6,882 nucleotides of DNA from an uncultured Fidelibacterota bacterium (GTDB taxonomy: Bacteria; Fidelibacterota; Marinisomatia; Marinisomatales; UBA8229), in contig CAJXJG010000095.1 of NCBI GenBank assembly GCA_913054425.1, forward strand, positions 1 through 6,882. The letters run 5' to 3'. The position numbers and the translations under genes were made by a program. Positions 1 through 5,985 of the stretch are shown one piece after another. Every line of letters begins with the position of its first letter. The first letter of the stretch is position 1. The notes under the pieces are model-generated. The model saw nothing but the letters and a program-made list of their open reading frames with translations. It made no database searches and was not told where the DNA came from.

Positions 1-1
1 A

Positions 2-139
2 CTGAAACGATCTGACCTTATTAAATATGCGAAACAGATTCCTGAAGAAAATAAAAGGGAAAATGATTTAGAATGGTCAAAACAATTTGTTACTTTGACA
101 AACAATTACTGGAGAAAAATTCAAATAGGGATTTCGTGA
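2..139 (+). CDS. C-terminal fragment of an unidentified protein
   Basis: An open frame enters from the left edge and ends at a TGA at 137-139, giving 45 residues that begin LKRSDLIKYAKQ and end in YWRKIQIGIS. The segment is charged and hydrophilic, rich in Lys, Glu and Asn, with no membrane segment and no motif I can assign with certainty. The pattern of a 'DLIKYAK' stretch followed about 15 residues later by an amphipathic 'WSKQFVTLT' helix vaguely resembles the cytoplasmic tails of BatD-like or similar membrane proteins, but that is only an impression. The frame is on the same strand as everything downstream and is separated from efp by about 96 nt. It is called coding because the frame is open to the edge and its composition is protein-like; the function is unknown. 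Confidence 0.5.
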   Translation: MKRSDLIKYAKQIPEENKRENDLEWSKQFVTLTNNYWRKIQIGIS

Positions 140-171
140 GAATTGAAACAAAAAATAAAAAGGATGTAACG

Positions 172-193
172 AGAATTCGTAAATTTGAATTCT
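172..193 (+). repeat. Inverted repeat in the efp leader
   Basis: AGAATTC (172-178) and its exact reverse complement GAATTCT (187-193) flank an 8-nt spacer. As RNA this is a 7-bp, AT-rich stem with an 8-nt loop, and there is no U tract after it, so it is not an intrinsic terminator. It overlaps the candidate -7 element, so it could be an operator. It could equally be chance. Confidence 0.25.
180..187 (+). promoter_or_regulatory. Possible Bacteroidota-type -7 element (TAAATTTG) ahead of efp
   Basis: The octamer at 180-187 matches TAnnTTTG, the -7 consensus used by the primary sigma factor of Bacteroidota. A transcript would start a few bases downstream, near 193, after the far-upstream TTG at 185 and before the TTG at 236. 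That would agree with the later efp start. I see no matching TTTG-type -33 element 17-23 nt upstream, and such octamers arise by chance in AT-rich DNA, so this is a weak candidate. Confidence 0.2.
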
Positions 194-225
194 TATCGGC
201 AATCAGTAAATTATTGTAAAAAATT

Positions 226-230
226 AGGGA
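226..230 (+). promoter_or_regulatory. Ribosome binding site supporting the efp TTG start at 236
   Basis: AGGGA at 226-230 lies 5 nt before the TTG at 236. By contrast, the only purine-rich stretch before the alternative TTG at 185 is AGGA at 161-164, about 20 nt away, which is too far. This favours 236 as the initiation codon. Confidence 0.45.
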
Positions 231-235
231 TAATT

Positions 236-796
236 TTGGGAACAACAGCAGAGATTCGAAATAACGTAGTGCTTCTTCATAAAGCGAAAAGAATGAAAGT
301 TTTGGAATTCCAACATGTAAAACCTGGAAAGGGAGGGGCTTTTGTCCGAACGAAATTGAAGGATATTCAGACTGGTAAAATCATTGATGAAACCTTCAAT
401 GCCGGCGCCCGGATAGAAATTATACGTGTTGAAGTAAAGCCGATGCAATACTTGTATAATGATGGTGATTTTTTTATTTTTATGGATAATAAAACTTATG
501 ACCAGATATCTGTTTCTGATTCAATAATTAATCAGAAACAGAATTATTTGGTAGCCGGGATGAATGTAGATCTGTTATTTGATGGTCAGGAAATATTGAA
601 TGTTCGCATTCCTGCCCATGTTGTATTGCAGGTTACAAACACAGAGCCTGGATTTAAGGGAAATACAGCAACAGGTGCTACAAAACCAGCAACTTTGGAA
701 ACTGGACTTATAATTCAGGTACCTTTGTTTGTCAGTTCTGAAGACAAATTAAAAATTGATACCCGCACTGGTCAGTATATAGAACGAGCGAAATAA
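236..796 (+). CDS. efp: Translation elongation factor P
   Basis: EF-P binds the ribosome between the P and E sites and relieves stalling at consecutive prolines. The open frame extends back to a TTG at 185, but family alignment places the start at TTG 236: the product then begins with GTTAEIRN, equivalent to the usual ATTADIRN-type N-terminus, and is 186 residues, the normal EF-P length. An AGGGA stands 5 nt upstream of this start. The KOW-like domain I contains FQHVKPGKGGAFVRTKL, whose loop lysine (K32 in this numbering) is the residue post-translationally modified in other EF-Ps. Middle and C-terminal OB domains follow, with PMQYLYNDGD, TEPGFKGNTA and the terminal signature around KIDTRTGQYIERAK. 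No EF-P modification gene (epmA/B, earP, ymfI) is in the window, so the modification type cannot be told. The gene precedes accB by 40 nt, a common efp-accB-accC arrangement. Confidence 0.95.
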   Translation: MGTTAEIRNNVVLLHKAKRMKVLEFQHVKPGKGGAFVRTKLKDIQTGKIIDETFNAGARIEIIRVEVKPMQYLYNDGDFFIFMDNKTYDQISVSDSIINQKQNYLVAGMNVDLLFDGQEILNVRIPAHVVLQVTNTEPGFKGNTATGATKPATLETGLIIQVPLFVSSEDKLKIDTRTGQYIERAK

Positions 797-836
797 TTCT
801 AATTAAATTAGTGAAAAAAAATACCAGGGGAGACTT

Positions 837-1301
837 ATGTGGCAGGATAAAATAAAAGAAATCATTTATTTGTTAGAAAATTCTAAAGTGAATGAGATAG
901 ACCTGACCTTTTGGGGCCGTCGGTTTCGTGTGGTCAAAAACCCGCCAGAAGTATTACCGGATGATCTTAATTCAGATAGGATTGTACGTGTGGAAACATC
1001 AATTTCATCTGATGGTTCTGAACCCAATTCTGAAGTGTCCCGAAACCTGCCGAAAGATGGAATTGAGGTGCTTTCACCCATGCCTGGAACTTTCTATCGG
1101 TCTCCAACACCGGATAAAGATCCTTTTGTAAAAGAAGGTGATCGAGTAGTTAAAGGAGACACTCTGTGTATTATTGAAGCGATGAAGATTATGAACGAGA
1201 TTGAAGTTGAGTCCGGCGGGGTTATTCAAAGTGTCTTAGTAAAGAATGGAGCAGCGGTGGAATATGACCAACCACTTTTTATCATTAACCCTTCATCTTG
1301 A
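837..1301 (+). CDS. accB: Biotin carboxyl carrier protein of acetyl-CoA carboxylase
   Basis: AccB carries the biotin arm that is carboxylated by AccC and then donates CO2 to acetyl-CoA at the AccA/AccD transferase, making malonyl-CoA for fatty-acid synthesis in the cytoplasm. The 154-residue product is of typical size. The N-terminal ~35 residues (MWQDKIKEII...) are the helical region that associates with AccC. A polar linker rich in Pro, Ser and Glu spans about 36-75. The biotinyl domain runs from about 77 to the end, starting at VLSPMPGTFYRSP, which includes the 'thumb' insertion typical of true BCCP. The biotinylation site is EAMKIMNE, with the acceptor lysine at residue 117. The start at ATG 837 is backed by AGGGGAG at 826-832, four bases upstream. 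accC begins 6 nt after the stop, so the two are surely co-transcribed. The accA and accD genes are not in the window. Confidence 0.97.
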   Translation: MWQDKIKEIIYLLENSKVNEIDLTFWGRRFRVVKNPPEVLPDDLNSDRIVRVETSISSDGSEPNSEVSRNLPKDGIEVLSPMPGTFYRSPTPDKDPFVKEGDRVVKGDTLCIIEAMKIMNEIEVESGGVIQSVLVKNGAAVEYDQPLFIINPSS

Positions 1302-1307
1302 GTCTGG

Positions 1308-2696
1308 ATGTTTAATAAAATACTGATTGCGAACCGGGGTGAGATTGCCCTGCGGATTATTCGAGCTTGTCATGAATTGGGAATAAAGACAGTAGCTGTT
1401 TATTCAACAGCGGATAAACTTTCCCTTCATGTGAAATTCGCTAATGAAGCCGTATGTATTGGCCCCGGCCCCAGCGCAGAAAGTTATTTAAATATTCCCC
1501 GAATTATTGCTGCTGGAGAAATTACAAATTCTGATGCCATTCATCCTGGATATGGGTTTCTAGCGGAAAGTGCAGATTTTTCGAGAATTTGTCATGATAA
1601 TGGATTTGTGTTTATTGGTCCTACACCGGAAATAATAAATTCAATGGGAGATAAAGCACAAGCCAAATGTACCATGAGGAATGCAGGGGTGCCTGTCATT
1701 CCGGGCAGTAACAGTTTACTTTCCAGCCCTTCGGAAGCACTGAAATTAGCAGAAGAAGTTGTATACCCTGTTATGCTGAAAGCTACGGCTGGCGGTGGGG
1801 GAAAAGGAATACGGAAGGTAGAAAACCGTGATGAAATGGAAAAATTGTATACCGCGGCCCAAACTGAAGCCATTACATCCTTTGGGAACGGCGATTTATA
1901 TCTTGAGAAATTTATTGAAAAACCACGTCATATTGAGATTCAAATCATTGGGGATACTCATGGAAACGTCGCTCACCTTGGTGAGCGGGAATGCTCTATT
2001 CAACGGCGCCATCAAAAGTTAGTGGAAGAATCTCCATCAGCAGTTGTTGATGAGGAACTAAGAAAACGAATGGGTGATGCTGCTATCCATGGTGCAAAAA
2101 AAATTGGATATATTGGTGTCGGAACAATAGAGTTTATTTTAGATAGTAATAAAGATTTTTTCTTCATGGAAATGAACACGCGGATTCAGGTTGAACATAC
2201 AGTAACAGAGATGGTGACAGGGGCAGACCTGATAAAACAGCAGATTCGTATGCATGTCGGTGAGAGGTATCCTGCTTATTTGGATACTGTACAGCTTCGC
2301 GGTCATGCCATCGAATGCAGGATTAATGCGGAAGATCCTGACAGAAATTTTATTCCATCTCCAGGAACAATTACCAGTTTTCATATGCCCGGAGGAAAAG
2401 GAGTTCGAGTGGATACACATTCCTATGCGGGATATGAAATTCCAACCTATTATGATTCTATGATTGGAAAACTGATTGTTCAGGCAAGTAACCGGGACGG
2501 TGCTATTAACAGGATGCAGCGCGCTCTGGAAGAGTGCATAATTGAAGGACCAAAAACAACTATTCCATTCCATGAAGCAATCATGCGTGATAAAGATTTT
2601 AAAAAAGGAAACTTTGATACGAGTTTTTTGGAAACATTTGAATACAGCTCAAATGGAACAATTGGAAAGGTAAAGATGGATAAGGAGCAGGAGTGA
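1308..2696 (+). CDS. accC: Biotin carboxylase subunit of acetyl-CoA carboxylase
   Basis: This ATP-grasp enzyme carboxylates the biotin on AccB using bicarbonate and ATP. The 462-residue product begins MFNKILIANRGEIALRI, the standard N-terminus. The ATP-grasp core shows K116 (MGDK), K158 (VMLKA) and the glycine-rich loop AGGGGKG at 161-167. The active-site residues follow: K237 in RRHQKLVEE, E275 (TIEF), E288, then R292 and E296 in MNTRIQVEH, and R338 in ECRINAEDP. All these match the E. coli enzyme within one position, so it should be active. The family-typical EHPVTE is EHTVTE here (T298), a form also seen in pyruvate carboxylases. The C-terminus is about 13 residues longer than E. coli AccC, ending in a charged tail. 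No strong Shine-Dalgarno lies in the 6-nt gap after accB, which suggests reinitiation coupling. The stop overlaps the gcvH start. Confidence 0.97.
   Translation: MFNKILIANRGEIALRIIRACHELGIKTVAVYSTADKLSLHVKFANEAVCIGPGPSAESYLNIPRIIAAGEITNSDAIHPGYGFLAESADFSRICHDNGFVFIGPTPEIINSMGDKAQAKCTMRNAGVPVIPGSNSLLSSPSEALKLAEEVVYPVMLKATAGGGGKGIRKVENRDEMEKLYTAAQTEAITSFGNGDLYLEKFIEKPRHIEIQIIGDTHGNVAHLGERECSIQRRHQKLVEESPSAVVDEELRKRMGDAAIHGAKKIGYIGVGTIEFILDSNKDFFFMEMNTRIQVEHTVTEMVTGADLIKQQIRMHVGERYPAYLDTVQLRGHAIECRINAEDPDRNFIPSPGTITSFHMPGGKGVRVDTHSYAGYEIPTYYDSMIGKLIVQASNRDGAINRMQRALEECIIEGPKTTIPFHEAIMRDKDFKKGNFDTSFLETFEYSSNGTIGKVKMDKEQE
2682..2687 (+). promoter_or_regulatory. Strong ribosome binding site for gcvH inside the end of accC
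   Basis: AAGGAG at 2682-2687 lies 5 nt before the GTG at 2693 and within the last codons of accC. It is the best Shine-Dalgarno in the window and decides the GTG start of gcvH. A second GGAG-like stretch at 2689-2692 directly abuts the start and is too close to serve. Confidence 0.75.
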
Positions 2697-3070
2697 ATAT
2701 TCCTCAAGATTTAGTATACACGAAAGAACATGAATGGATTCAGGTTGATGAAAATATTTTAACAATTGGAATTACTGATTTTGCCCAGGGAGAGTTGGGA
2801 GATATAATTTTTGTAGAATTTCCTGATATTGGTGATGAAGTCAAAAAAGATGATCCCTTCGGGACCATAGAAGCTGTTAAAACAGTTGCGGACATTTTCT
2901 CCCCGGTGGAAGGAAAAATAATTGAGGTGAATCATAATATTGAAAATTCCCCAGAGGTCATTAATTCGGATCCTTATGGAGACGGGTGGCTGGTGAAGAT
3001 TGAGGTAACAGAACATGCGGTTAGTGATGGATTATTGTCTCCGGAAGAATATGAGTTATTACTGAGTTAG
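2693..3070 (+). CDS. gcvH: Glycine cleavage system H protein (lipoyl carrier)
   Basis: The H protein carries the lipoyl arm that shuttles the aminomethyl group between the P and T proteins of glycine cleavage; in many bacteria it also serves as the first acceptor in lipoate relay to other enzymes. The 125-residue product has the full family layout: N-terminal YTKEHEWIQ, GITDFAQGELGDIIFVEFP, the lipoylation site IEAVKTVADIFSP with acceptor K63, then SPEVINSDPYGDGWLVKIE. Length and motifs are normal. It starts at GTG 2693, giving a 4-nt GTGA overlap with the accC stop and an AAGGAG 5 nt upstream, so translation is coupled to accC. GcvT and GcvP, its usual partners, are not in the window; they may be elsewhere. 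An H-like protein with a role only in lipoylation cannot be excluded, but the sequence looks like a standard GcvH. Confidence 0.95.
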   Translation: MNIPQDLVYTKEHEWIQVDENILTIGITDFAQGELGDIIFVEFPDIGDEVKKDDPFGTIEAVKTVADIFSPVEGKIIEVNHNIENSPEVINSDPYGDGWLVKIEVTEHAVSDGLLSPEEYELLLS

Positions 3071-3820
3071 ATGAAAAGTATTTACCAATATTTGTTAGAG
3101 ACTTGCGAAAGAAAAGGAGCTGGACATATTGTTCTGATCGATCCGGACCGAAAAAATGACGGGTCATTCGAAACCTATGTAGATATTGTAAATAATTCTG
3201 GTGCGGATGCAATTTTCATCGGCGGAAGTCTAATGATGGATGGGAAGTTCCACGAAAGGGTGGCAAAGATAAAAGTACTTTCCGATGTTCCAGTTATATT
3301 TTTCTCCGGCGGTGCGAACCAACTGAATGAACATTATGATGCCATCCTTTTCATGTCTCTGCTTTCCGGACGGAATCCCCAATATCTAATTGGTGAGCAG
3401 GTAGTGTCAGCGCCAATTATCAGGGATTTGAAGCTTGAAACGATTCCTACTGGTTATCTTTTACATGATGGAGGTGGAAAATCCACTGTGGAATTTATGA
3501 GTACATCACATCCCATTCCGTTGAATCGTACTGATATAACAGAAGCTCATGCTTTAGCAGCTAAGTATCTGGGTATGAAACTTGTTTATTTGGAAGCCGG
3601 CAGCGGAGCCCAAACCCCGGTTCCAACGGAAACTATTCAAACGGTATCTGAAAAAGTGGACATTCCTTTAATTGTAGGTGGCGGGATCAGGACACCGGAA
3701 GATGCTGAAAAACGGGTAAATGCAGGTGCCAGTTTTATCGTAACCGGAACAGTGCTGGAAACATCTGATAGTTTTGTACTGATGAAAGAGATTGCAAGTG
3801 CAACTCATGTAAAGGAATAA
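3071..3820 (+). CDS. Geranylgeranylglyceryl phosphate synthase family protein (group II type)
   Basis: Enzymes of this TIM-barrel family (GGGPS/PcrB) join a polyprenyl diphosphate to sn-glycerol-1-phosphate through an ether bond, the first committed step of archaeal-type lipids. Bacterial relatives make geranylgeranyl- or heptaprenylglyceryl phosphate. Visible motifs in the 249-residue product are LIDPDRK (22-28), FIGGSLM (49-55), SLLSGRNPQYLIG (96-108), the phosphate-binding YLEAGSGA (173-180), VGGGIRTPEDA (202-212) and TGTVLE (225-230). The YLEAGSGA form and the ~250-residue length fit group II, known from most archaea and from Bacteroidota and other FCB bacteria, rather than the shorter Bacillus PcrB. 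The chain length of the prenyl donor cannot be read safely. The ATG directly abuts the gcvH stop, with only a weak ribosome site in the end of gcvH. No G1P dehydrogenase or DGGGP synthase is in the window. Confidence 0.9.
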   Translation: MKSIYQYLLETCERKGAGHIVLIDPDRKNDGSFETYVDIVNNSGADAIFIGGSLMMDGKFHERVAKIKVLSDVPVIFFSGGANQLNEHYDAILFMSLLSGRNPQYLIGEQVVSAPIIRDLKLETIPTGYLLHDGGGKSTVEFMSTSHPIPLNRTDITEAHALAAKYLGMKLVYLEAGSGAQTPVPTETIQTVSEKVDIPLIVGGGIRTPEDAEKRVNAGASFIVTGTVLETSDSFVLMKEIASATHVKE

Positions 3821-4398
3821 TGATGACAAAAATGGAAAATATTAAAAGACAGTTGGCTGAAAGTGCTGAAACGAAACAGGCGATTATTGAATTTTGCCTG
3901 ACCGATATTGAAGCTGCAGCAGATTTGATGATTGGAACAGTACAGAAAAAGAAGAAAATTCTATGGTGTGGCAATGGAGGAAGCGCAGCTCAGTGCCAAC
4001 ACCTTTCAACTGAATTGGTTGGAGGACTTCGATCTCATGATCGTAAAGCAATTGCATCGGTTTCGCTGACAACAGATTCTTCGCTTTTAACAGCCTGGAC
4101 GAATGATTCTGATTTTGAAACAGTTTTTTCCCGGCAGGTAGAAGCTCTGGGAGAAGCCGGAGATGTTTTAGTTGCGCTCTCTACCAGTGGAAATTCTAAA
4201 AATGTATTAGAAGCTGTCAAGTGTGCCGATGATATGGACATTCGCACTATTGTTTTAACGGGGAAATCCGGTGGATTATTAAAAAACAGTGGGTCAGTGA
4301 CAATCCGAATTCCCAGTGATGATACTCAGCGAATTCAGGAAGGGCATATTACCGTGGGTCATATCCTTTGCGAGTTAGTTGAAAATTCAATCAGATGA
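3820..4398 (+). CDS. gmhA: Sedoheptulose-7-phosphate isomerase (GmhA-like SIS-domain protein)
   Basis: GmhA converts sedoheptulose 7-phosphate to D-glycero-D-manno-heptose 7-phosphate, the first step to the ADP- or GDP-heptose used in lipopolysaccharide core or other surface glycans. The product is 192 residues, the same as E. coli GmhA. The SIS domain shows the sugar-phosphate loops CGNGGSA (50-56) and STSGNS (121-126). The catalytic/zinc set is conserved at near-identical positions: H61 and E65 in QHLSTELVGG, and Q173 and H181 in RIQEGHITVGH. The first ATG (3820) overlaps the preceding stop by one base, but the second, at 3823, is 6 nt from AAGGA (3812-3816) and may be the real start, costing one residue. 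DiaA, a related SIS protein, is the main alternative; the conserved metal ligands favour GmhA. No other heptose genes (hldE, gmhB) are in the window. Confidence 0.9.
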   Translation: MMTKMENIKRQLAESAETKQAIIEFCLTDIEAAADLMIGTVQKKKKILWCGNGGSAAQCQHLSTELVGGLRSHDRKAIASVSLTTDSSLLTAWTNDSDFETVFSRQVEALGEAGDVLVALSTSGNSKNVLEAVKCADDMDIRTIVLTGKSGGLLKNSGSVTIRIPSDDTQRIQEGHITVGHILCELVENSIR

Positions 4399-4421
4399 GA
4401 TGAATTTTGGTTTGAGTTGTT

Positions 4422-5330
4422 ATGAAAACATATCTGGCTGATTATATAAACATGCTTCGAGTAGAAAAAAATTTATCGCCTCATTCAATTGAAGCTTATG
4501 AACGGGACGTAAACCGGTACTTACATTTTTTGAAAGAGGAAGAGAAAATCAATAGTCTGGAGGGAGTGAATCAGAAGCAAATTCGTGGATTTATCCGTGT
4601 TCTCAATGATGCTGATTTAGCACCGGCGAGTATAACAAGAATATTTTCCTCTATTAGGTCTTATCACTCTTTTTTGTCAGAGGAACAGTTCGTTCAGAAA
4701 AACCCATCTCAATTGCTGGATGCACCCAAGCCCTCCCGAAAGCTGCCAGTAGTCTTAGCAGTAGAAGAAGTCAATAAAATACTTGGCGTTGTTGATACTG
4801 CTAAACCACTCGGAAGGCGTGACCTGGCAATTTTGGAAATCCTTTATTCAGCTGGAGTGAGGGTGAGTGAATTGTGCGATTTAAGAATGATAGATTTATT
4901 TTTGGAATCGGAAATGATTCGAGTTACCGGAAAAGGAAACAAAGAACGCCTAGTACCTATAGGTTCCCTGGCGCGGGAATGCATGAATAATTACCTGAAA
5001 TATGAAAGACCAGCCTTAGCAAGAAAGGACAGAAATCTTGGGAAAATATTCCTCAGCAGAAATGGACGACCGTTAACACGTATGGCGGTGAACATCATTT
5101 TTAACAAATGGGTTAAAGTTTCTGGAATCAAGAGAAAAGTAAGTCCCCATACATTTAGACACTCATTTGCCACTCACCTTTTGGAAAGGGGAGCCGATCT
5201 TCGTTCTGTACAGGAAATGTTGGGTCATGTAGATATTTCTACGACCCAAATATATACTCACCTGGATAGAGAACACTTGAAAGAAGTTCATCGAACGTTT
5301 CATCCATTTGAGAAAAAGGAAAAACAATAA
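4422..5330 (+). CDS. xerD: Tyrosine site-specific recombinase, XerD type
   Basis: XerD acts with XerC and FtsK at the dif site to resolve chromosome dimers. The 302-residue product has an N-terminal SAM-like core-binding domain (about 1-90, YINMLRVEKNLSPHSIEAY) and a C-terminal catalytic domain. All catalytic residues are present: R147 (AGVRVSE), K171 (TGKGNKER), H243 and R246 (SPHTFRHSFATH), H269 (LGHVDISTTQ) and the nucleophile Y278 (IYTH). Each sits one position before its E. coli XerD counterpart. The C-terminal 'HRTFHPFEKK' resembles the XerD FHP ending more than XerC. XerC, XerA-type or a single-recombinase system remain possible because no second recombinase is visible here. The start at ATG 4422 follows a 23-nt gap with only a weak GAG ribosome site. 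The setting, among housekeeping genes with no att sites or cargo, indicates the chromosomal resolvase rather than a mobile-element integrase. Confidence 0.9.
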   Translation: MKTYLADYINMLRVEKNLSPHSIEAYERDVNRYLHFLKEEEKINSLEGVNQKQIRGFIRVLNDADLAPASITRIFSSIRSYHSFLSEEQFVQKNPSQLLDAPKPSRKLPVVLAVEEVNKILGVVDTAKPLGRRDLAILEILYSAGVRVSELCDLRMIDLFLESEMIRVTGKGNKERLVPIGSLARECMNNYLKYERPALARKDRNLGKIFLSRNGRPLTRMAVNIIFNKWVKVSGIKRKVSPHTFRHSFATHLLERGADLRSVQEMLGHVDISTTQIYTHLDREHLKEVHRTFHPFEKKEKQ

Positions 5331-5336
5331 AGAGGA
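5331..5336 (+). promoter_or_regulatory. Ribosome binding site for the M50 peptidase gene
   Basis: AGAGGA immediately follows the xerD stop and lies 10 nt before the ATG at 5347. It supports that start and suggests initiation independent of xerD, although probably on the same transcript. Confidence 0.5.
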
Positions 5337-5346
5337 AAATTTATAA

Positions 5347-5985
5347 ATGGGAATCTACAGTTTAGATCCCTCTGTACAGGCTATACTCATTCCTGTTTTG
5401 GTATTTGCTTTAAGTTTCCATGAGTTTGCCCACGGCTGGATGGCTAATCGTCTTGGTGACCCAACTGCTAAGGACCAGGGACGGTTGACTCTGAATCCGC
5501 TGGCTCACCTCGATCTAATGGGTGCTCTTATGTTGTACTTTGCAGGATTTGGCTGGGCAAAACCAGTACCGGTGAATGGAGGGAATTTAGTCAATCCACG
5601 AACGGATATGATGAAAATTGCTTTTGCGGGCCCGGCATCCAATTTGTTATTGGCGTTGATCGGGGGTGTCCTGCTCCGCATATTAATAGGATCGTCCTTG
5701 TTTAATGAAGTGATTTTTCTGACGCTGATTTTTTTCACTCAGATTAATATCGCCCTGGCAGTTTTTAATTTGATCCCAATCCCACCTTTGGATGGTTCAC
5801 AGATTTTTTCCGGATATATGTTGAATCGCAATCCGAACCTGGTAATGAAACTTCAAGCTTATGGACCGCAAGTATTATTCGGGATTATCTTAGTTGGATA
5901 CTTCACTGGGTTTTCAGTCATCTGGATGATCATGGGACCCTTGGTGAAAATGTTCATGTTCCTGTTTTCAGGAATGACCCTTTGA
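5347..5985 (+). CDS. Site-2 protease family (M50) membrane metallopeptidase
   Basis: This is a short M50 peptidase of the type that cuts substrates within the membrane. The 212-residue product is strongly hydrophobic, with about five to six membrane segments (roughly 10-24, 57-71, 97-116, 121-141, 175-200). The zinc site is complete: HEFAH at 25-29 inside the first segment (E26 catalytic) and the third ligand D149 in NLIPIPPLDGSQ near the fourth. Other family marks are GRLTLNPLAHLD (45-56), GWAKPVPVN (69-77) and FAGPASNL (93-100). There is no PDZ or CBS domain, so it is the minimal form found in many bacteria, not RseP or SpoIVFB proper. Substrates are unknown; no anti-sigma factor or regulated partner is beside it. 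Its stop overlaps the start of a small membrane ORF (5982). Confidence 0.92.
   Translation: MGIYSLDPSVQAILIPVLVFALSFHEFAHGWMANRLGDPTAKDQGRLTLNPLAHLDLMGALMLYFAGFGWAKPVPVNGGNLVNPRTDMMKIAFAGPASNLLLALIGGVLLRILIGSSLFNEVIFLTLIFFTQINIALAVFNLIPIPPLDGSQIFSGYMLNRNPNLVMKLQAYGPQVLFGIILVGYFTGFSVIWMIMGPLVKMFMFLFSGMTL

Noticed and set aside
95..100. TTGACA as a -35 promoter box for efp
   Set aside because: It lies in the upstream coding frame, and no TATAAT-like hexamer sits 16-18 nt downstream (118-124 reads AATTCAA).
799..811. Palindrome CTAATT-A-AATTAG between efp and accB as a terminator
   Set aside because: The stem is all-AT apart from one pair and leaves almost no loop. It is followed by an A run, not a T run, on the + strand, and accB follows closely with its own ribosome site.
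2139..2573. Reverse-strand open frame of about 144 codons opposite accC
   Set aside because: It lies wholly within accC, whose catalytic residues are complete. Its translation is rich in Cys, His, Trp and Asn with no domain pattern, as expected of an antisense shadow.
4422..5330. Tyrosine recombinase as the integrase of a mobile element
   Set aside because: Length, motif positions and the FHP-type C-terminus fit the chromosomal XerD. There is no adjacent tRNA, direct repeat, excisionase or cargo, and the neighbours are housekeeping genes on the same strand.
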